This document shows positions 28,039-38,468 of a stretch of 40,698 bases of DNA, piece by piece. Location of the stretch: positions 1 through 40,698 of the forward strand of contig NZ_VIQM01000043.1 of NCBI RefSeq assembly GCF_008520265.1, written 5' to 3'. Every line of letters begins with the position of its first letter. Position 1 is the first letter of the stretch. The notes below the pieces were generated by a model. It worked only from the letters and a program-made list of their open reading frames with translations, was not told the origin of the DNA and made no database searches. The translations under genes were made by a program, and so were the position numbers. The DNA comes from Sphingobacterium cavernae (GTDB lineage: Bacteria > Bacteroidota > Bacteroidia > Sphingobacteriales > Sphingobacteriaceae).

Positions 28039-29133
28039 CTATTTTATTATTTTCAACACTTCATTAGCAATTACATCGTCCGCATCCAACAAGGCAAGCT
28101 TCTTAATGTTCTCCGCTAAGTCGTTCATTTTATTTTCATCTTGTAATAAAGCCAAAGCTTCATTCACTAATTTCTCTCTTGCTTCCACATCTCTCACCAT
28201 CAAAGCGGCATTTTTATTAAACAATGCCATTGCATTTTTAGTTTGATGATCTTCTGCAACATTTGGCGATGGAACTAAAATCACTGGCTTGCCCACTACA
28301 CACAATTCCGAAATCGTCCCTGCGCCAGCTCTAGCGATAATTAAATCTGCTGCGGCGTAGGCATAATCCATACGTTGTAAGAATGGCATCATTTTCACAT
28401 TGTAAGGTAAATCTTGAATTTCCTTATTCAATGCTTCATGATAATAGCTTCCACATTGCCATATCACTTGTACATCAGCTTCCTTGAATTTTTCAAAAGC
28501 TTGTTTCACACAATCATTCAATGTACCAGCGCCTAGACTTCCACCCGTTACTAATATTGTTTTCTTTCCAGCCTCCAAACCGAAAGAAACCAAAGCCTCT
28601 CCCTTTTTTCCTTCGATATCCACCGAAGTACGACGAATAGGATTTCCAGTCAACAAGACTTTTTCCGCAGGAAAGAATTGCTCCATTCCTTCGTAGGCTA
28701 CACAAACTTTCTTCGCTTTACTGCCCAAACTTTTATTAGTCTTACCCGCAAAAGAATTTTGTTCTTGAATCAATGTTGGCAAGCCCATCATGTTTGCCAT
28801 CATCAACAATGGACCCGAAGCATAACCTCCCACACCGACCGCTACATCTGCTTTGAAATCCTTGATAATTCTTCTTGCTTTCAACAGACTGCTAATCATC
28901 TTGAAAGGCAAGGATATATTTTTAAGAAGTGATGAACGATTGAATCCCTGAATATCTAATCCCACAATTGTATAACCTGCCGCGGGCACTTTCTCCATCT
29001 CCATCTTGCCATTCGCTCCTACAAACAATATTTCAATATTCGGTTCCACACGACGCAATGCATTCGCTATCGCAATTGCCGGGAAAATATGTCCCCCAGT
29101 TCCTCCTCCGCTTATGATTACTTTATGCGCCAT
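28039..29133 (-). CDS. murG: UDP-GlcNAc--lipid I N-acetylglucosaminyltransferase
   Basis: 364 residues. A GT28 glycosyltransferase on the inner face of the membrane that turns lipid I into lipid II. The N-terminal loop GGGTGGHIFPA (9-19) and the second glycine loop VTGGSLGAGTLN are visible, as is LIQEQNSFAGKTNK, the lipid I face. The UDP-GlcNAc site RAGAGTISELCVVGKPVILV is intact. It lies 10 bases after ftsW, the usual order. Confidence 0.97.
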   Translation of the reverse strand: MAHKVIISGGGTGGHIFPAIAIANALRRVEPNIEILFVGANGKMEMEKVPAAGYTIVGLDIQGFNRSSLLKNISLPFKMISSLLKARRIIKDFKADVAVGVGGYASGPLLMMANMMGLPTLIQEQNSFAGKTNKSLGSKAKKVCVAYEGMEQFFPAEKVLLTGNPIRRTSVDIEGKKGEALVSFGLEAGKKTILVTGGSLGAGTLNDCVKQAFEKFKEADVQVIWQCGSYYHEALNKEIQDLPYNVKMMPFLQRMDYAYAAADLIIARAGAGTISELCVVGKPVILVPSPNVAEDHQTKNAMALFNKNAALMVRDVEAREKLVNEALALLQDENKMNDLAENIKKLALLDADDVIANEVLKIIK

Positions 29134-29143
29134 ATTCTTAAAA

Positions 29144-30358
29144 CTAAACTGTTCCTACAACTACTTTTCTAGCGGTTTTTGGACCAGTAATCGTTCCTTC
29201 TTCTAATTCTTCTTTATTTTTTAATTCTTCAATACTTCTACTTACCGAAAGAATAATACCTAATGCAACACTTGTGAATAATATCGAGGTACCTCCCATA
29301 CTTACCAATGGAAGTGGAACACCTGTTACTGGCCCCAATCCTACTGCTACCGCCATATTTGCTAATGCCTGAATGGTCAAACTAAAACCCAATCCGGCAG
29401 CCAAAAAAGCACCAAAAGCACGTGGACTCATCGTCACAATTCGAATCACCCGATACATCAGTGCCAAGTACAAGAACAACAATACAAAACCTCCTAACGC
29501 TCCATACTCTTCAATGATTATAGCAAAAATAAAATCCGAATATGGATGTGGTAATACGTTACGTTGAATACTATTACCCGGACCTTTTCCAAATAATCCG
29601 CCTGTCGCTATCGCAATTTTTGCATTGTTGGCTTGAAAATTTTTATCCTCTTGAAAGGGAATACTTGTATTTCTCCCGTCTACTTGTTCTGTTTTGAAGA
29701 ATCCTTCTATACGACTTATATAAGTTGCACGACGAGGTCCTAATAGAATAACCAATGTCAAAAGAACTCCACCACCAAGACAAACAAGACCAATTTGTTT
29801 TATATCAATACGACCTATTACCAACAAAAGAATACTTGTTCCAAATAACATCAGCGCTGTCGATAAATTCGCAATTGCAATCAAAACAAACACCGCACAT
29901 ACAGTTCCCATAATTGGGATAAAAGACTTTTTCAAATCCTTAATTTCATGCGCCTTACGCGACAACATGCGTGCTAAGAATGTAATCAAAGCCAACTTTG
30001 CTAAATCGGAAGTCTGAAATGTCTGGTTGATAACCGGAATTGTCACCCAACGTGATGCTTCATTCACTGAACTACCGAATATCAATGTATACAGTAGTAA
30101 GGGTATGGTAATGACCATCAATATCTTCGAAATTCCAGCGTACCATCTGTAATCCAATTTGTGAGACAAATACATAAAAACTAAACCGATAGCAATAATG
30201 GAAAAGTGCTTAACCAGATACAATTCTGTTCCTTTGCCTTCTTTATAAGCCAAAGTACCCACCGAACTATACACAGCAAGCAAAGACCATCCTGATAAGA
30301 TTATCACGATAATCCAAATCCATTTATCACCTTTTAGTTTTGAAAAGATTTGCTCCAT
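29144..30358 (-). CDS. ftsW: Septal peptidoglycan glycosyltransferase FtsW
   Basis: 404 residues. A SEDS protein with about ten membrane helices that polymerises lipid II together with the class B penicillin-binding protein FtsI. Conserved SEDS text includes NLSTALMLFGTSILLLV, FIFAIIIEEYGALGGFVLL and GVPLPLVSMGGTSIL. RodA is the alternative, but position inside the division cluster settles it as FtsW. The soluble C-terminal tail of about 30 residues (KNKEELEEGTITGPKTARK) is typical of the phylum. Confidence 0.95.
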   Translation of the reverse strand: MEQIFSKLKGDKWIWIIVIILSGWSLLAVYSSVGTLAYKEGKGTELYLVKHFSIIAIGLVFMYLSHKLDYRWYAGISKILMVITIPLLLYTLIFGSSVNEASRWVTIPVINQTFQTSDLAKLALITFLARMLSRKAHEIKDLKKSFIPIMGTVCAVFVLIAIANLSTALMLFGTSILLLVIGRIDIKQIGLVCLGGGVLLTLVILLGPRRATYISRIEGFFKTEQVDGRNTSIPFQEDKNFQANNAKIAIATGGLFGKGPGNSIQRNVLPHPYSDFIFAIIIEEYGALGGFVLLFLYLALMYRVIRIVTMSPRAFGAFLAAGLGFSLTIQALANMAVAVGLGPVTGVPLPLVSMGGTSILFTSVALGIILSVSRSIEELKNKEELEEGTITGPKTARKVVVGTV

Positions 30359-30366
30359 AACTAGAT

Positions 30367-31740
30367 TTACAATGCCATCACAGCTTCTTTGAATTTATCG
30401 CCTCTTTCTTCGTAATTTTTAAACCAATCAAAGCTTGCACATGCAGGAGACAATAATACTGTATCACCTTTAGATGCAATATGCGAAGCAATCATTACAG
30501 CATCTTCCATCGAAGAACTATTTACAATCACGTCCACTTCATCTTCAAAAGCATCGTGAATACGTGAAGTATCTTTACCAATACAGATTATTGCTTTTAC
30601 TTTTTGCTTTACTAAATCACGAAGCATATCGTAATCATTTCCTTTATCTACACCTCCCAATAACAAGACGATGTCTGTCGAGAAACTTTCCAATGCATAC
30701 CAAACGGAGTTCACATTCGTTGCTTTCGAATCATTGATATAGTTAACTCCACCGATCAACGCTACATGCTCCAATCTATGTGAAATGTTCACATACGACC
30801 CCATGCTCTCTTTCATGCTTTGGTTGCGTAACTCTTGCACTTTAGCGATTAAGCCAGATGCCATATTATTATAGACATTGTGCTTTCCTTGTAATGATAA
30901 CTCTTCAATATTCATCTCGAACTCGTCTCTATTAGGTAAGTTAATTTTCAAATTTTTATTCTCGTCCAAATACGCTCCCACGGCTACTATTTGCTCTTGT
31001 GTCATCGGCAATTGCTGTGCTGTGATTTCAAATCTTGGCAATGCTTTTACCGTTTCCTCATCATCTAAGCAATAGATGAAATAGTCTTCTGGACGTTGAT
31101 TTTGAATCATTCTGAATTTTGAATTCGAATAATTCTCCATCTTGTAATCATACCGATCCAAATGATCGGGGGTAATATTCAATATCACAGCAATATCAGC
31201 GCGGAAATGATACATGTCATCCAACATGAAGCTGGAAATTTCCAAAACATAAGTATCAAATGTTTCACGCGCAACTTGCAGTGCGAAACTCTTTCCAATA
31301 TTGCCAGCCAAGCCTACATTTAAGCCTGCCTTTTGTAACATATAATGTGTTAGCAATGTCGTTGTTGATTTGCCATTCGATCCCGTAATACAAATTAATT
31401 TTGCATCCGTATATTGCGCTGCAAATTCAATTTCTGAGATTACAGGAATATTCAAAGAACGAAGCTTTTGAATCAATGGTGCTTTTTCTGGAATACCTGG
31501 ACTTTTGACAACAACAGCTGCATTCAAAATCAAATCTTCCGTGTGTTGTCCCGATTCGAACGCAATCCCTTCCTCGACCAAACTTGATTGGTAAGAATCA
31601 GCTATCGTTCCCATATCCGATACAAAGACATCAAAACCTTTTTCCTTACCTAGAATAGCTGCTCCCACGCCACTTTCGCCAGCTCCAAGTACAACTAAGC
31701 GTCCCGATTGTGGATAATATGTATTGGCAATATTTCCCAT
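30367..31740 (-). CDS. murD: UDP-N-acetylmuramoyl-L-alanine--D-glutamate ligase
   Basis: 457 residues. Adds D-glutamate to UDP-MurNAc-L-Ala. The N-terminal Rossmann start LVVLGAGESGVGAAIL (15-30) binds UDP; the ATP loop is GSNGKSTT (120-127); downstream are ILNITPDHLDRY, the ligase HxHLDRY-type site, and YINDSKATNVNSVWYAL with LLLGGVDKGNDY, both MurD-specific. It follows mraY by one base. No murF is found in the cluster; it must be elsewhere in the genome. Confidence 0.97.
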   Translation of the reverse strand: MGNIANTYYPQSGRLVVLGAGESGVGAAILGKEKGFDVFVSDMGTIADSYQSSLVEEGIAFESGQHTEDLILNAAVVVKSPGIPEKAPLIQKLRSLNIPVISEIEFAAQYTDAKLICITGSNGKSTTTLLTHYMLQKAGLNVGLAGNIGKSFALQVARETFDTYVLEISSFMLDDMYHFRADIAVILNITPDHLDRYDYKMENYSNSKFRMIQNQRPEDYFIYCLDDEETVKALPRFEITAQQLPMTQEQIVAVGAYLDENKNLKINLPNRDEFEMNIEELSLQGKHNVYNNMASGLIAKVQELRNQSMKESMGSYVNISHRLEHVALIGGVNYINDSKATNVNSVWYALESFSTDIVLLLGGVDKGNDYDMLRDLVKQKVKAIICIGKDTSRIHDAFEDEVDVIVNSSSMEDAVMIASHIASKGDTVLLSPACASFDWFKNYEERGDKFKEAVMAL

Positions 31741-31741
31741 A

Positions 31742-32986
31742 TTATCTTGTTTTTAAAGTTACGATGGTCAAAATCGCCAAGATTACACCCACGATAACAA
31801 AACGTGTTACAATTTTAGCTTCGTGGTAACCCTTCTTTTGGTAGTGATGATGCAATGGTGACATTAAAAATATACGTCGGCCTTCACCAAATCTTTTCTT
31901 CGTGTATTTAAAGTAAGAAACTTGCATTATCACAGATAAATTTTCAATCAAAAACACACCACATAATACCGGAATCAACAATTCTTTACGAATCAAAATC
32001 GCAAATGCCGCTATAATACCACCGATTGCTAACGAACCTGTATCGCCCATAAACACTTGCGCTGGATACGCATTATACCACAAAAATCCAGTACACGCAC
32101 CAACAAAAGCTCCAGCAAAAATCACGAGTTCTCCCGAATTTGGTATATACATGATATTCAAGTAATCCGAGAAAATTATATTACCCGATACATAAGCCAA
32201 AATCGCCAACGTAATACCGATAATAGCTGAAGTTCCTGTAGCAAGACCATCTATCCCGTCTGTAATATTTGCACCATTGGATACCGCGGTAACAATAAAT
32301 ACCACAACAATTAAAAATAAAGCGAAAGTAGCCCAAGGATTATCGATACCGATTACTGGCAATACTTTCGAATAATCAAATTCGTTATCTTTATAAAACG
32401 GAATGTTTGTCATTGTAGACTTTACATTTTCCGTGTAAGTCGTCTCACCTGTATTGGGATTAATTACCACCTCTACAGGAGTCTCAGAAGTAGGATTAAT
32501 CACTTGCTCACGAACGACAATGTCCGGATGGAAATACATTGTGATAGCGATCAAAACCCCCAACCCCACTTGGCCAATTACTTTAAAACGACCAGCTAAG
32601 CCTTCTTTATTTTTCTTAAAAACTTTGATATAATCATCCAAAAAACCAATCGCACCCATCCAAAGTGTTGTCACCACCATTATGATGATGTAAATATTAT
32701 CTAGTTTAGCAAACAACAATGTCGGAATCAAAATACCTGCGATAATGATCAAACCACCCATTGTAGGTGTACCTTGCTTCTTTTTCTCGCCCTCTAATCC
32801 CAAATCACGAATAGTCTCACCTACTTGTTTTTTGTGCAACAAATTGATCAATCGGCTACCGAAAACCGTCGTAATGATAAGCGACACAATAACCGCTATC
32901 GCCGTACGAAACGAAATGTATTGAAACAATCCCGACCCAGGAATCTTCCAGTTTTCTTGTAGCCAATCAAATAAATAATATAACAT
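31742..32986 (-). CDS. mraY: Phospho-N-acetylmuramoyl-pentapeptide-transferase
   Basis: 414 residues, with about ten membrane helices. Transfers phospho-MurNAc-pentapeptide to undecaprenyl phosphate, making lipid I. The catalytic [13 protein letters not shown] (114-126), [14 protein letters not shown] (236-249) and the cytoplasmic [14 protein letters not shown] box are intact. It is about 50 residues longer than E. coli MraY because of an extracytoplasmic insert (about 153-210) rich in Thr, Val and Glu. Longer MraY is common in Bacteroidota. It sits directly after murE, where murF would be in E. coli. Confidence 0.97.
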   Translation of the reverse strand: MLYYLFDWLQENWKIPGSGLFQYISFRTAIAVIVSLIITTVFGSRLINLLHKKQVGETIRDLGLEGEKKKQGTPTMGGLIIIAGILIPTLLFAKLDNIYIIIMVVTTLWMGAIGFLDDYIKVFKKNKEGLAGRFKVIGQVGLGVLIAITMYFHPDIVVREQVINPTSETPVEVVINPNTGETTYTENVKSTMTNIPFYKDNEFDYSKVLPVIGIDNPWATFALFLIVVVFIVTAVSNGANITDGIDGLATGTSAIIGITLAILAYVSGNIIFSDYLNIMYIPNSGELVIFAGAFVGACTGFLWYNAYPAQVFMGDTGSLAIGGIIAAFAILIRKELLIPVLCGVFLIENLSVIMQVSYFKYTKKRFGEGRRIFLMSPLHHHYQKKGYHEAKIVTRFVIVGVILAILTIVTLKTR

Positions 32987-32994
32987 CGATTCTC

Positions 32995-34449
32995 TTATTG
33001 CTCGTTAAAGGTATTTTCTAACTCTTCTCTATCATCAAAATGATGACGTACACCGTTTATTTCTTGATATTTTTCGTGTCCCTTACCCGCCACAAGTACA
33101 ATATCACCTGGATTTGCCAAATGAACTGCTGCACGAATAGCTTCACGACGATCAGCTATGCTGAATGTATTTTTCTTTTTTTCTGGTGAAACACCAGCTT
33201 CCATTTCCTTGATAATTTGAAATGGATCTTCTGTGCGTGGATTGTCTGAAGTGATAATCAACTTATCACTGTATTTCAATGCCACTTTTGCCATTTCTGG
33301 TCTCTTAGTTTTGTCACGATCTCCACCACAACCTAATACTGTAATGATTTGTTGACCTACATTGCGCAAGTCTTTAATCGTTTCTAACACATTTTCTACT
33401 GCATCTGGTGTATGCGCATAATCCACAATCCCAACTACACCATTTGTCGAACGCACAGTCTCAAATCTTCCTTCCGCTCCCGAGATTTCGCTTAGCGCCA
33501 CCAAAACCTTTGAGGTTTCTTGTTCCAAAAGAATTGCAGCAGCATAGACAGCTAATAAATTGTATGCGTTGAATCCGCCAACTAACTTCACCCACAAATC
33601 ATGGGAGTCAATTTGCAGCAACATCCCATCAAAGTGCGATTCCAAGACTTTAGCTTTAAAATCGGCCATATTTTGCAACCCGTAAGATTTACGATGTGCA
33701 AACGTATTTTGAAGCATGATATTCCCGTTTCTATCATCGAAATTCGTCAATGCAAAAGCATAACCATCCAAATCATCAAAGAATTTTTTCTTCGCTTTGA
33801 TGTAATTGTCAAATGTGCCATGGAAATCCAAATGATCGTGCGTAATGTTGGTGAATATTCCACCAGCGAAACGCAACCCCACAATACGTTGCTGAATCAC
33901 CGCATGCGAACTCACTTCCATGAAACAATAATCACAACCATCGTCCACCATTTGGCGTAGAAGCTTATTCAATGCTACCGGATCCGGAGTCGTATGTGTT
34001 GCTGGAATTATAGTCGAACCGATTCTATTTTCAACCGTTGAAAGCAGCCCTACATGATAGCCCAATTGATTGAATAAGTTGAATAACAATGTCGCAACAG
34101 TAGTTTTACCATTTGTACCTGTAACACCTACCAATTTTAAATCTTGGGACGGATTTCCATAAAAATTACCCGCGATAATTCCTAAAGCATACGCACTATC
34201 ACTAACCTGAATGTAAGTTACTTCCTCATTAATATCTTCTGGCAATTCCTCTACTACCAAAACAGCAGCATTATTTTCTATGACTTTGGCTATATACAAA
34301 TGTCCATCAGTATGCACACCTTTCACCGCAACGAAAAGAGTTCCATGCTGCACTTGTCTGGAATCAAAAGCAATAGCATCCACATCCACATCCAGTGAAC
34401 CAAAAACCTGCAATACAGGAATAGCGTGTAACAACTCTTTTAACTTCAT
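32995..34449 (-). CDS. murE: UDP-MurNAc-L-Ala-D-Glu--meso-diaminopimelate ligase
   Basis: 484 residues. The ATP loop is GTNGKTT (111-117); the UDP-binding domain is at 1-100. The amino-acid specificity motif reads DNPR within [11 protein letters not shown] (about 408-418), the form that binds meso-diaminopimelate; lysine-adding enzymes have other residues there. So the peptidoglycan should be the A1gamma DAP type expected of this phylum. The catalytic carbamylated-lysine region, [13 protein letters not shown] and [13 protein letters not shown] are all normal. The gene starts one base after the ftsI stop. Confidence 0.97.
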   Translation of the reverse strand: MKLKELLHAIPVLQVFGSLDVDVDAIAFDSRQVQHGTLFVAVKGVHTDGHLYIAKVIENNAAVLVVEELPEDINEEVTYIQVSDSAYALGIIAGNFYGNPSQDLKLVGVTGTNGKTTVATLLFNLFNQLGYHVGLLSTVENRIGSTIIPATHTTPDPVALNKLLRQMVDDGCDYCFMEVSSHAVIQQRIVGLRFAGGIFTNITHDHLDFHGTFDNYIKAKKKFFDDLDGYAFALTNFDDRNGNIMLQNTFAHRKSYGLQNMADFKAKVLESHFDGMLLQIDSHDLWVKLVGGFNAYNLLAVYAAAILLEQETSKVLVALSEISGAEGRFETVRSTNGVVGIVDYAHTPDAVENVLETIKDLRNVGQQIITVLGCGGDRDKTKRPEMAKVALKYSDKLIITSDNPRTEDPFQIIKEMEAGVSPEKKKNTFSIADRREAIRAAVHLANPGDIVLVAGKGHEKYQEINGVRHHFDDREELENTFNEQ

Positions 34450-34450
34450 A

Positions 34451-36565
34451 TCAATTCAACTCTAATGAGACATTTGAACCCATTTTTAAGCGCTGACCAG
34501 GAGCCAACGACTGTGCAATAACTTTACCCTTCCCTACAACCTTGGTCTTAAAACCCGCATTTTCCATTGTAAAAATCGCATCCACCAATCCCATTCCTTT
34601 TACATTCGGAACAATACCTTCTTTTATATTTACCTCCACAAATGGAAAACCACGTTGTGTTAGAGCAGAATCGCCTTGACTAATCGTGTTCCAATTTTGA
34701 GGATTAAATCCCAATGACTCATAAACTTTTGTTGACGCTTCTTTCGAACCATTCAACGTTAATGGCGTACGCATTCCCGCTGTATTCACACTTTTAGTAG
34801 CAAAAGTGCCATGCAAATTCAAGTCGTTTGCATAAACCATATCCGCCAATTCCTTGAAAACTGGACCAGCTACTGACCCACCATAATAGCCATTGCGTGG
34901 ATTACGAATAACTACGATCATTGAATACCTTGGATTATCTGCCGGAAAATAACCTGCGAACGACGATTGATAACGTCTATGCCCATAGCCACGAGAATTA
35001 TCAGCCATTTGCGCAGTCCCTGTTTTACCAGCAGCTGAATACAATGGACTCGCCAATCTCTTTCCTGTTCCGTCAATCATAACTCCCTCTAGCATACCCT
35101 TCATTTTAGCTATCGCTTCTGAAGAAGCCATTTGTTTGTTGATCACGCGAGCTTCAAATCTTTCTACGGTATTTCCCAAATGACGAATCTCACGTACAAA
35201 CAAAGGAGCTATTAACTTTCCATTATTCGCTACACCGTTGTATAATGTCAAAGTTTGCAATGGTGTCAACAACAATTCATATCCATAAGCCATTTGTATC
35301 AATGACAATTTACTCCAAGATCTATTTTTTGGTGTCTTAACCACCGGTTTGCCTTCTCCAGGAATTTGCAATTCCAATGGCTCATGCAAACCCCAGCTAT
35401 GCAATTTTGATGTATATTGCGCTGGATTATCTCCGTAATGCGTATTAATCAATTTCGTTATAGCCACATTCGAGGATTCCTCAAAAGCAGTTTTTACGCT
35501 GATATTAGATTTTTTAGGCGCATGCGAATCGCGAATCGTATGCGAAGGAACCTTGTACGTTCCATTTCCAATATCTACACGCGTAGCTGTATCAATATAG
35601 CCGTCATCCAAAGCAGCCAAATAGGACGCTAGCTTAAACGTCGAACCTGGATCAGCAGTTTGCGCAATAGCGTAATTAAATTTCTCGCGATATTCGCCAT
35701 CTTTATCCTTCGTAAAGTTCGCTATCGCACGAATCTCTCCAGTCTGCACTTCCATCAATATCACACATCCCTCATCAGCATTGCTGATTTTCATCTGCTT
35801 GCCCAATGCGCGTTGCGCCATATCCTGCATATTCACATCGATAGTCGAAATAATATCCGAACCATCCACAGGAGCAACTTCCAATTCTCTATTTACCGGT
35901 ACCCATACACCACCTGCAATACGTTGCATCATTTGAGCACCACTTCTACCTTCGATATAATCTCCGTAAGCACCTTCTAACCCAACTCTGAATTCATCAT
36001 TCTTGTAACCGATAGTACGTGCCGCAAGATTCGTAAATGGCAAAATCCTTTTATTCTGTCTTACCGCAACAAGACTACTCGAATATCTTCTTTTACCCTC
36101 ACGGAAAGTCTTAAACAACGGAAAAGTCTTCAATACTTTCAAATCCTGATGTGAAACTGCACGTTTCAACAAGACATAACGTTGCTTTTTATTTCTGGCT
36201 TGTTTCAGTATTACTAAATACTGACGCGAAGATTTATCTTTAAAAAATCCAGCCAATTTAGAAGCCAAGGAATCCACCTTGTTATTAAACACGTCATTGT
36301 ACTCTTCAGGAATTGACATCGCGTCAAACCTAATTTCATATTCTGGAACAGAAGTGGCTAACAAACTTCCATCCACCGAAAAAATATTTCCTCTAGCCGC
36401 CTCTACCACACGCTCTTGAATAGTTAAACTATCCGCGATAGAACGCCATTTTTCTCCATCCACATATTGCAGGTGCAAAAGCTTAGCAAAAACCGCTAAA
36501 GCTCCGAATACCATAAGCCCGAAAGCCAGGTACACACGCATTAATATGGACTTCCTTATATTCAT
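34451..36565 (-). CDS. ftsI: Class B penicillin-binding protein FtsI with one PASTA domain
   Basis: 704 residues. Septal transpeptidase partner of FtsW. One N-terminal membrane helix (about 9-28), a pedestal domain (about 50-230), then the transpeptidase with S308-x-x-K311 (DPGSTFKLAS), S364-S-N366 and K514-TGT517. The C-terminal about 60 residues (IVPNVKGMGLVDAIFTMENA to LKMGSNVSLELN) are a single PASTA repeat, making it more like SpoVD/PBP2x in plan than E. coli FtsI. All catalytic residues are present. Confidence 0.96.
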   Translation of the reverse strand: MNIRKSILMRVYLAFGLMVFGALAVFAKLLHLQYVDGEKWRSIADSLTIQERVVEAARGNIFSVDGSLLATSVPEYEIRFDAMSIPEEYNDVFNNKVDSLASKLAGFFKDKSSRQYLVILKQARNKKQRYVLLKRAVSHQDLKVLKTFPLFKTFREGKRRYSSSLVAVRQNKRILPFTNLAARTIGYKNDEFRVGLEGAYGDYIEGRSGAQMMQRIAGGVWVPVNRELEVAPVDGSDIISTIDVNMQDMAQRALGKQMKISNADEGCVILMEVQTGEIRAIANFTKDKDGEYREKFNYAIAQTADPGSTFKLASYLAALDDGYIDTATRVDIGNGTYKVPSHTIRDSHAPKKSNISVKTAFEESSNVAITKLINTHYGDNPAQYTSKLHSWGLHEPLELQIPGEGKPVVKTPKNRSWSKLSLIQMAYGYELLLTPLQTLTLYNGVANNGKLIAPLFVREIRHLGNTVERFEARVINKQMASSEAIAKMKGMLEGVMIDGTGKRLASPLYSAAGKTGTAQMADNSRGYGHRRYQSSFAGYFPADNPRYSMIVVIRNPRNGYYGGSVAGPVFKELADMVYANDLNLHGTFATKSVNTAGMRTPLTLNGSKEASTKVYESLGFNPQNWNTISQGDSALTQRGFPFVEVNIKEGIVPNVKGMGLVDAIFTMENAGFKTKVVGKGKVIAQSLAPGQRLKMGSNVSLELN

Positions 36566-36581
36566 ACTAAGTATTTACTAC

Positions 36582-36992
36582 TTATTTTTTCTCTTTCACT
36601 ACCTCAAGTTTAATTGGTGGCTCCGTCCGCTCCTTCAACCCCAACGTATCAGCCCTTTTTGCGATCTCCGATTGCGTTGTTAATTTCATCAACTCCGCAG
36701 ACAAAGACTTATAATCCCAACTCAATTCCTTTACCTCACGCCCCAAACGATCAATTTGCCTAACTGTACGCTCCGCCAAGTGACGATTAGAAATATACAA
36801 CAGCGCCAAAAAAGCTAAGAAAGCCCCAAAAGGCAAATTTCTTGTCACCAAATACGTTGACAACCTTGCTGGTGAAAACAAATCACGAAGAAAACTACGA
36901 GTCTCCTCTACTTTTTCTTCTACCGATTCCGAGATCTCCTCTTGGACATCTTCACTCAGCTCTTGGTTACGCAATGTATTTCTTCTCGACAT
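36582..36992 (-). CDS. ftsL: FtsL-like divisome protein
   Basis: 136 residues. An acidic cytoplasmic N-terminus (about 10-35, many Glu), one membrane helix (about 54-68, PFGAFLAFLALLYI) and a periplasmic heptad-patterned coiled coil RQIDRLGREVKELSWDYKSL to about 125. FtsL has almost no sequence conservation across phyla; the call rests on this topology and on the position between rsmH and ftsI. FtsL with FtsB and FtsQ activates FtsWI. The cytoplasmic acidic arm is longer than in E. coli FtsL. Confidence 0.82.
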   Translation of the reverse strand: MSRRNTLRNQELSEDVQEEISESVEEKVEETRSFLRDLFSPARLSTYLVTRNLPFGAFLAFLALLYISNRHLAERTVRQIDRLGREVKELSWDYKSLSAELMKLTTQSEIAKRADTLGLKERTEPPIKLEVVKEKK

Positions 36993-37003
36993 AACCGTGA
37001 TTG

Positions 37004-37921
37004 TTAATTAGCTATCTTTTCCGCTACGCGTAATTTTGCGCTACGCGAACGATTATTTAATTGCAATTCTTCTTCAGAAGCTGTAATCGCTTTTCGTGTA
37101 ATTATTCGAAAAGGCTTAATTTCATTGCCGAAAAAGTCTTTTTCCACCTCTCCTCTAAATTTTCCTTTAAGCATGAAATTTTTCACCAAACGATCTTCCA
37201 AAGAGTGATACGACATAATGACCAAACGACCATTTTCTTTCAGAACAGAAATACTTTGCATCAAAAACTCTTGCAAGGCCTCCAATTCCTTATTTACCTC
37301 AATACGCAACGCCTGAAAAACCTGAGCATGATATTTATGTTCTTTTCCTTTTGGAACCAATTTCTTAATCACCTCTTTCAATTCAGCTACCGTATTAATT
37401 TCTTTTGTCAAGCGCGCCGTAACAATTGTTTTAGCCAATGACTTGGCATTTTGAACCTCACCATACATCCCAAAGATGCGATGCAAGTCTTCTTCCGAAT
37501 ACGTATTCAAAACTTTGCGCGCATCCAAATCCGAAACCTGATCCATACGCATATCCAAATCCGCATCAAAGCGTATAGAGAAACCGCGCTCTGCATCATC
37601 AAACTGATGAGAAGAAACTCCTAGATCGCCCAAAATACCATCCACTTCTTTAACCCCCTCAAGTCTTAGGTAGTTTTTTAGAAAACGAAAATTCTGATGA
37701 ACCAACACAAATCGGTCATCAGCAATAGTATTGTTTATAGCATCAGGATCCTGATCAAATGCGACCAATTTTCCTGATGGACCTAATCTTTTTAATATTT
37801 CACGCGAATGACCACCACCACCAAAAGTCACATCCACATACACACCATCTGGCTTAATATCCAAAGCTTCCATGCATTCATGAAGCATTACAGGCACGTG
37901 ATACACTTGTTCATTAGACAT
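37004..37921 (-). CDS. rsmH: 16S rRNA (cytosine(1402)-N(4))-methyltransferase
   Basis: 305 residues. Methylates N4 of C1402 in the decoding centre of 16S rRNA. The N-terminus YHVPVMLHECMEAL and the SAM-binding loop VDVTFGGGGHSREIL (29-43) are diagnostic, with ILGDLGVSSHQFDDAERGFS (about 95-114) and VMSYHSLEDRLVKNF near the C-terminal third. It overlaps mraZ by 8 bases, as usual for this pair, and is 11 bases from ftsL. Confidence 0.97.
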   Translation of the reverse strand: MSNEQVYHVPVMLHECMEALDIKPDGVYVDVTFGGGGHSREILKRLGPSGKLVAFDQDPDAINNTIADDRFVLVHQNFRFLKNYLRLEGVKEVDGILGDLGVSSHQFDDAERGFSIRFDADLDMRMDQVSDLDARKVLNTYSEEDLHRIFGMYGEVQNAKSLAKTIVTARLTKEINTVAELKEVIKKLVPKGKEHKYHAQVFQALRIEVNKELEALQEFLMQSISVLKENGRLVIMSYHSLEDRLVKNFMLKGKFRGEVEKDFFGNEIKPFRIITRKAITASEEELQLNNRSRSAKLRVAEKIAN

Positions 37922-38387
37922 TAAAACCTCCTTCTAAATCAAAATCTCCCATTACTGACTCCGCCAAATCTGAAAAATCCTCTTCCGAAATAGCATTCAT
38001 TCGCTCCTCATGTTTAGCTTTAGACCACAATTCTACTTTACTTAGGTTACACACCAACACCAATTCCGAACCCACCTGTGCGTAATCCAACAAATTTTTA
38101 GGCAACAACACACGACCCGCAGAATCCAATGTCAATTCCGTAGCGCCACTCGTAAACTTTCGCACGAAATCACGATTCTTCGCTTGAAATTGATTTAATC
38201 TCGACAATTGAGATAAAATTTTATTCCACTCTGTACGTGTATAAATCACCAAATTTCCATCAAAGCCACGATTCACAACAAGCCCTTCACGCTCCACATC
38301 AGGCAACTGACGTTTGAGCGCTGCAGGAACCACCATTCTACCTTTGGCGTCCAGCTTGCATTCGTATTCTCCGATTAAAAAATTCAT
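37914..38387 (-). CDS. mraZ: Transcriptional regulator MraZ
   Basis: 157 residues with two SpoVT/AbrB-like halves. The paired signatures are DAKGRMVVPAALK (13-25) and DSAGRVLLPKNLL (88-100). MraZ forms a ring and binds direct repeats of TGGG-type half-sites in its own promoter, repressing the division cluster in E. coli. Exactly such repeats lie 50-74 bases upstream (38437-38461), so autoregulation of the whole cluster is likely. Confidence 0.96.
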   Translation of the reverse strand: MNFLIGEYECKLDAKGRMVVPAALKRQLPDVEREGLVVNRGFDGNLVIYTRTEWNKILSQLSRLNQFQAKNRDFVRKFTSGATELTLDSAGRVLLPKNLLDYAQVGSELVLVCNLSKVELWSKAKHEERMNAISEEDFSDLAESVMGDFDLEGGFNV

Positions 38388-38407
38388 CTGTAGTCTATAT
38401 CGCTAAT

Positions 38408-38415
38408 CAAATTTA
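38408..38415 (-). promoter_or_regulatory. Probable -7 element of the mraZ/division-cluster promoter
   Basis: TAAATTTG on the minus strand matches TAnnTTTG exactly, and would start transcription about 14 bases before the mraZ ATG. There is no TTG at -33; the MraZ repeats begin about there instead, so bound MraZ would cover the polymerase site. Confidence 0.48.
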
Positions 38416-38436
38416 ACGTAAAAGTATACACTTTCT

Positions 38437-38461
38437 CCCACATACTCCCACAATCCCCCAC
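38437..38461 (-). promoter_or_regulatory. MraZ operator: three GTGGG repeats with 10-base period
   Basis: On the minus strand GTGGG occurs at 38457-38461, 38447-38451 and 38437-38441, exactly one helical turn apart (GTGGGGGATT, GTGGGAGTAT, GTGGGAGAAA). MraZ boxes in E. coli and other bacteria are direct TGGG repeats with the same 10-base spacing. Confidence 0.8.
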
Positions 38462-38468
38462 AAAAAAG

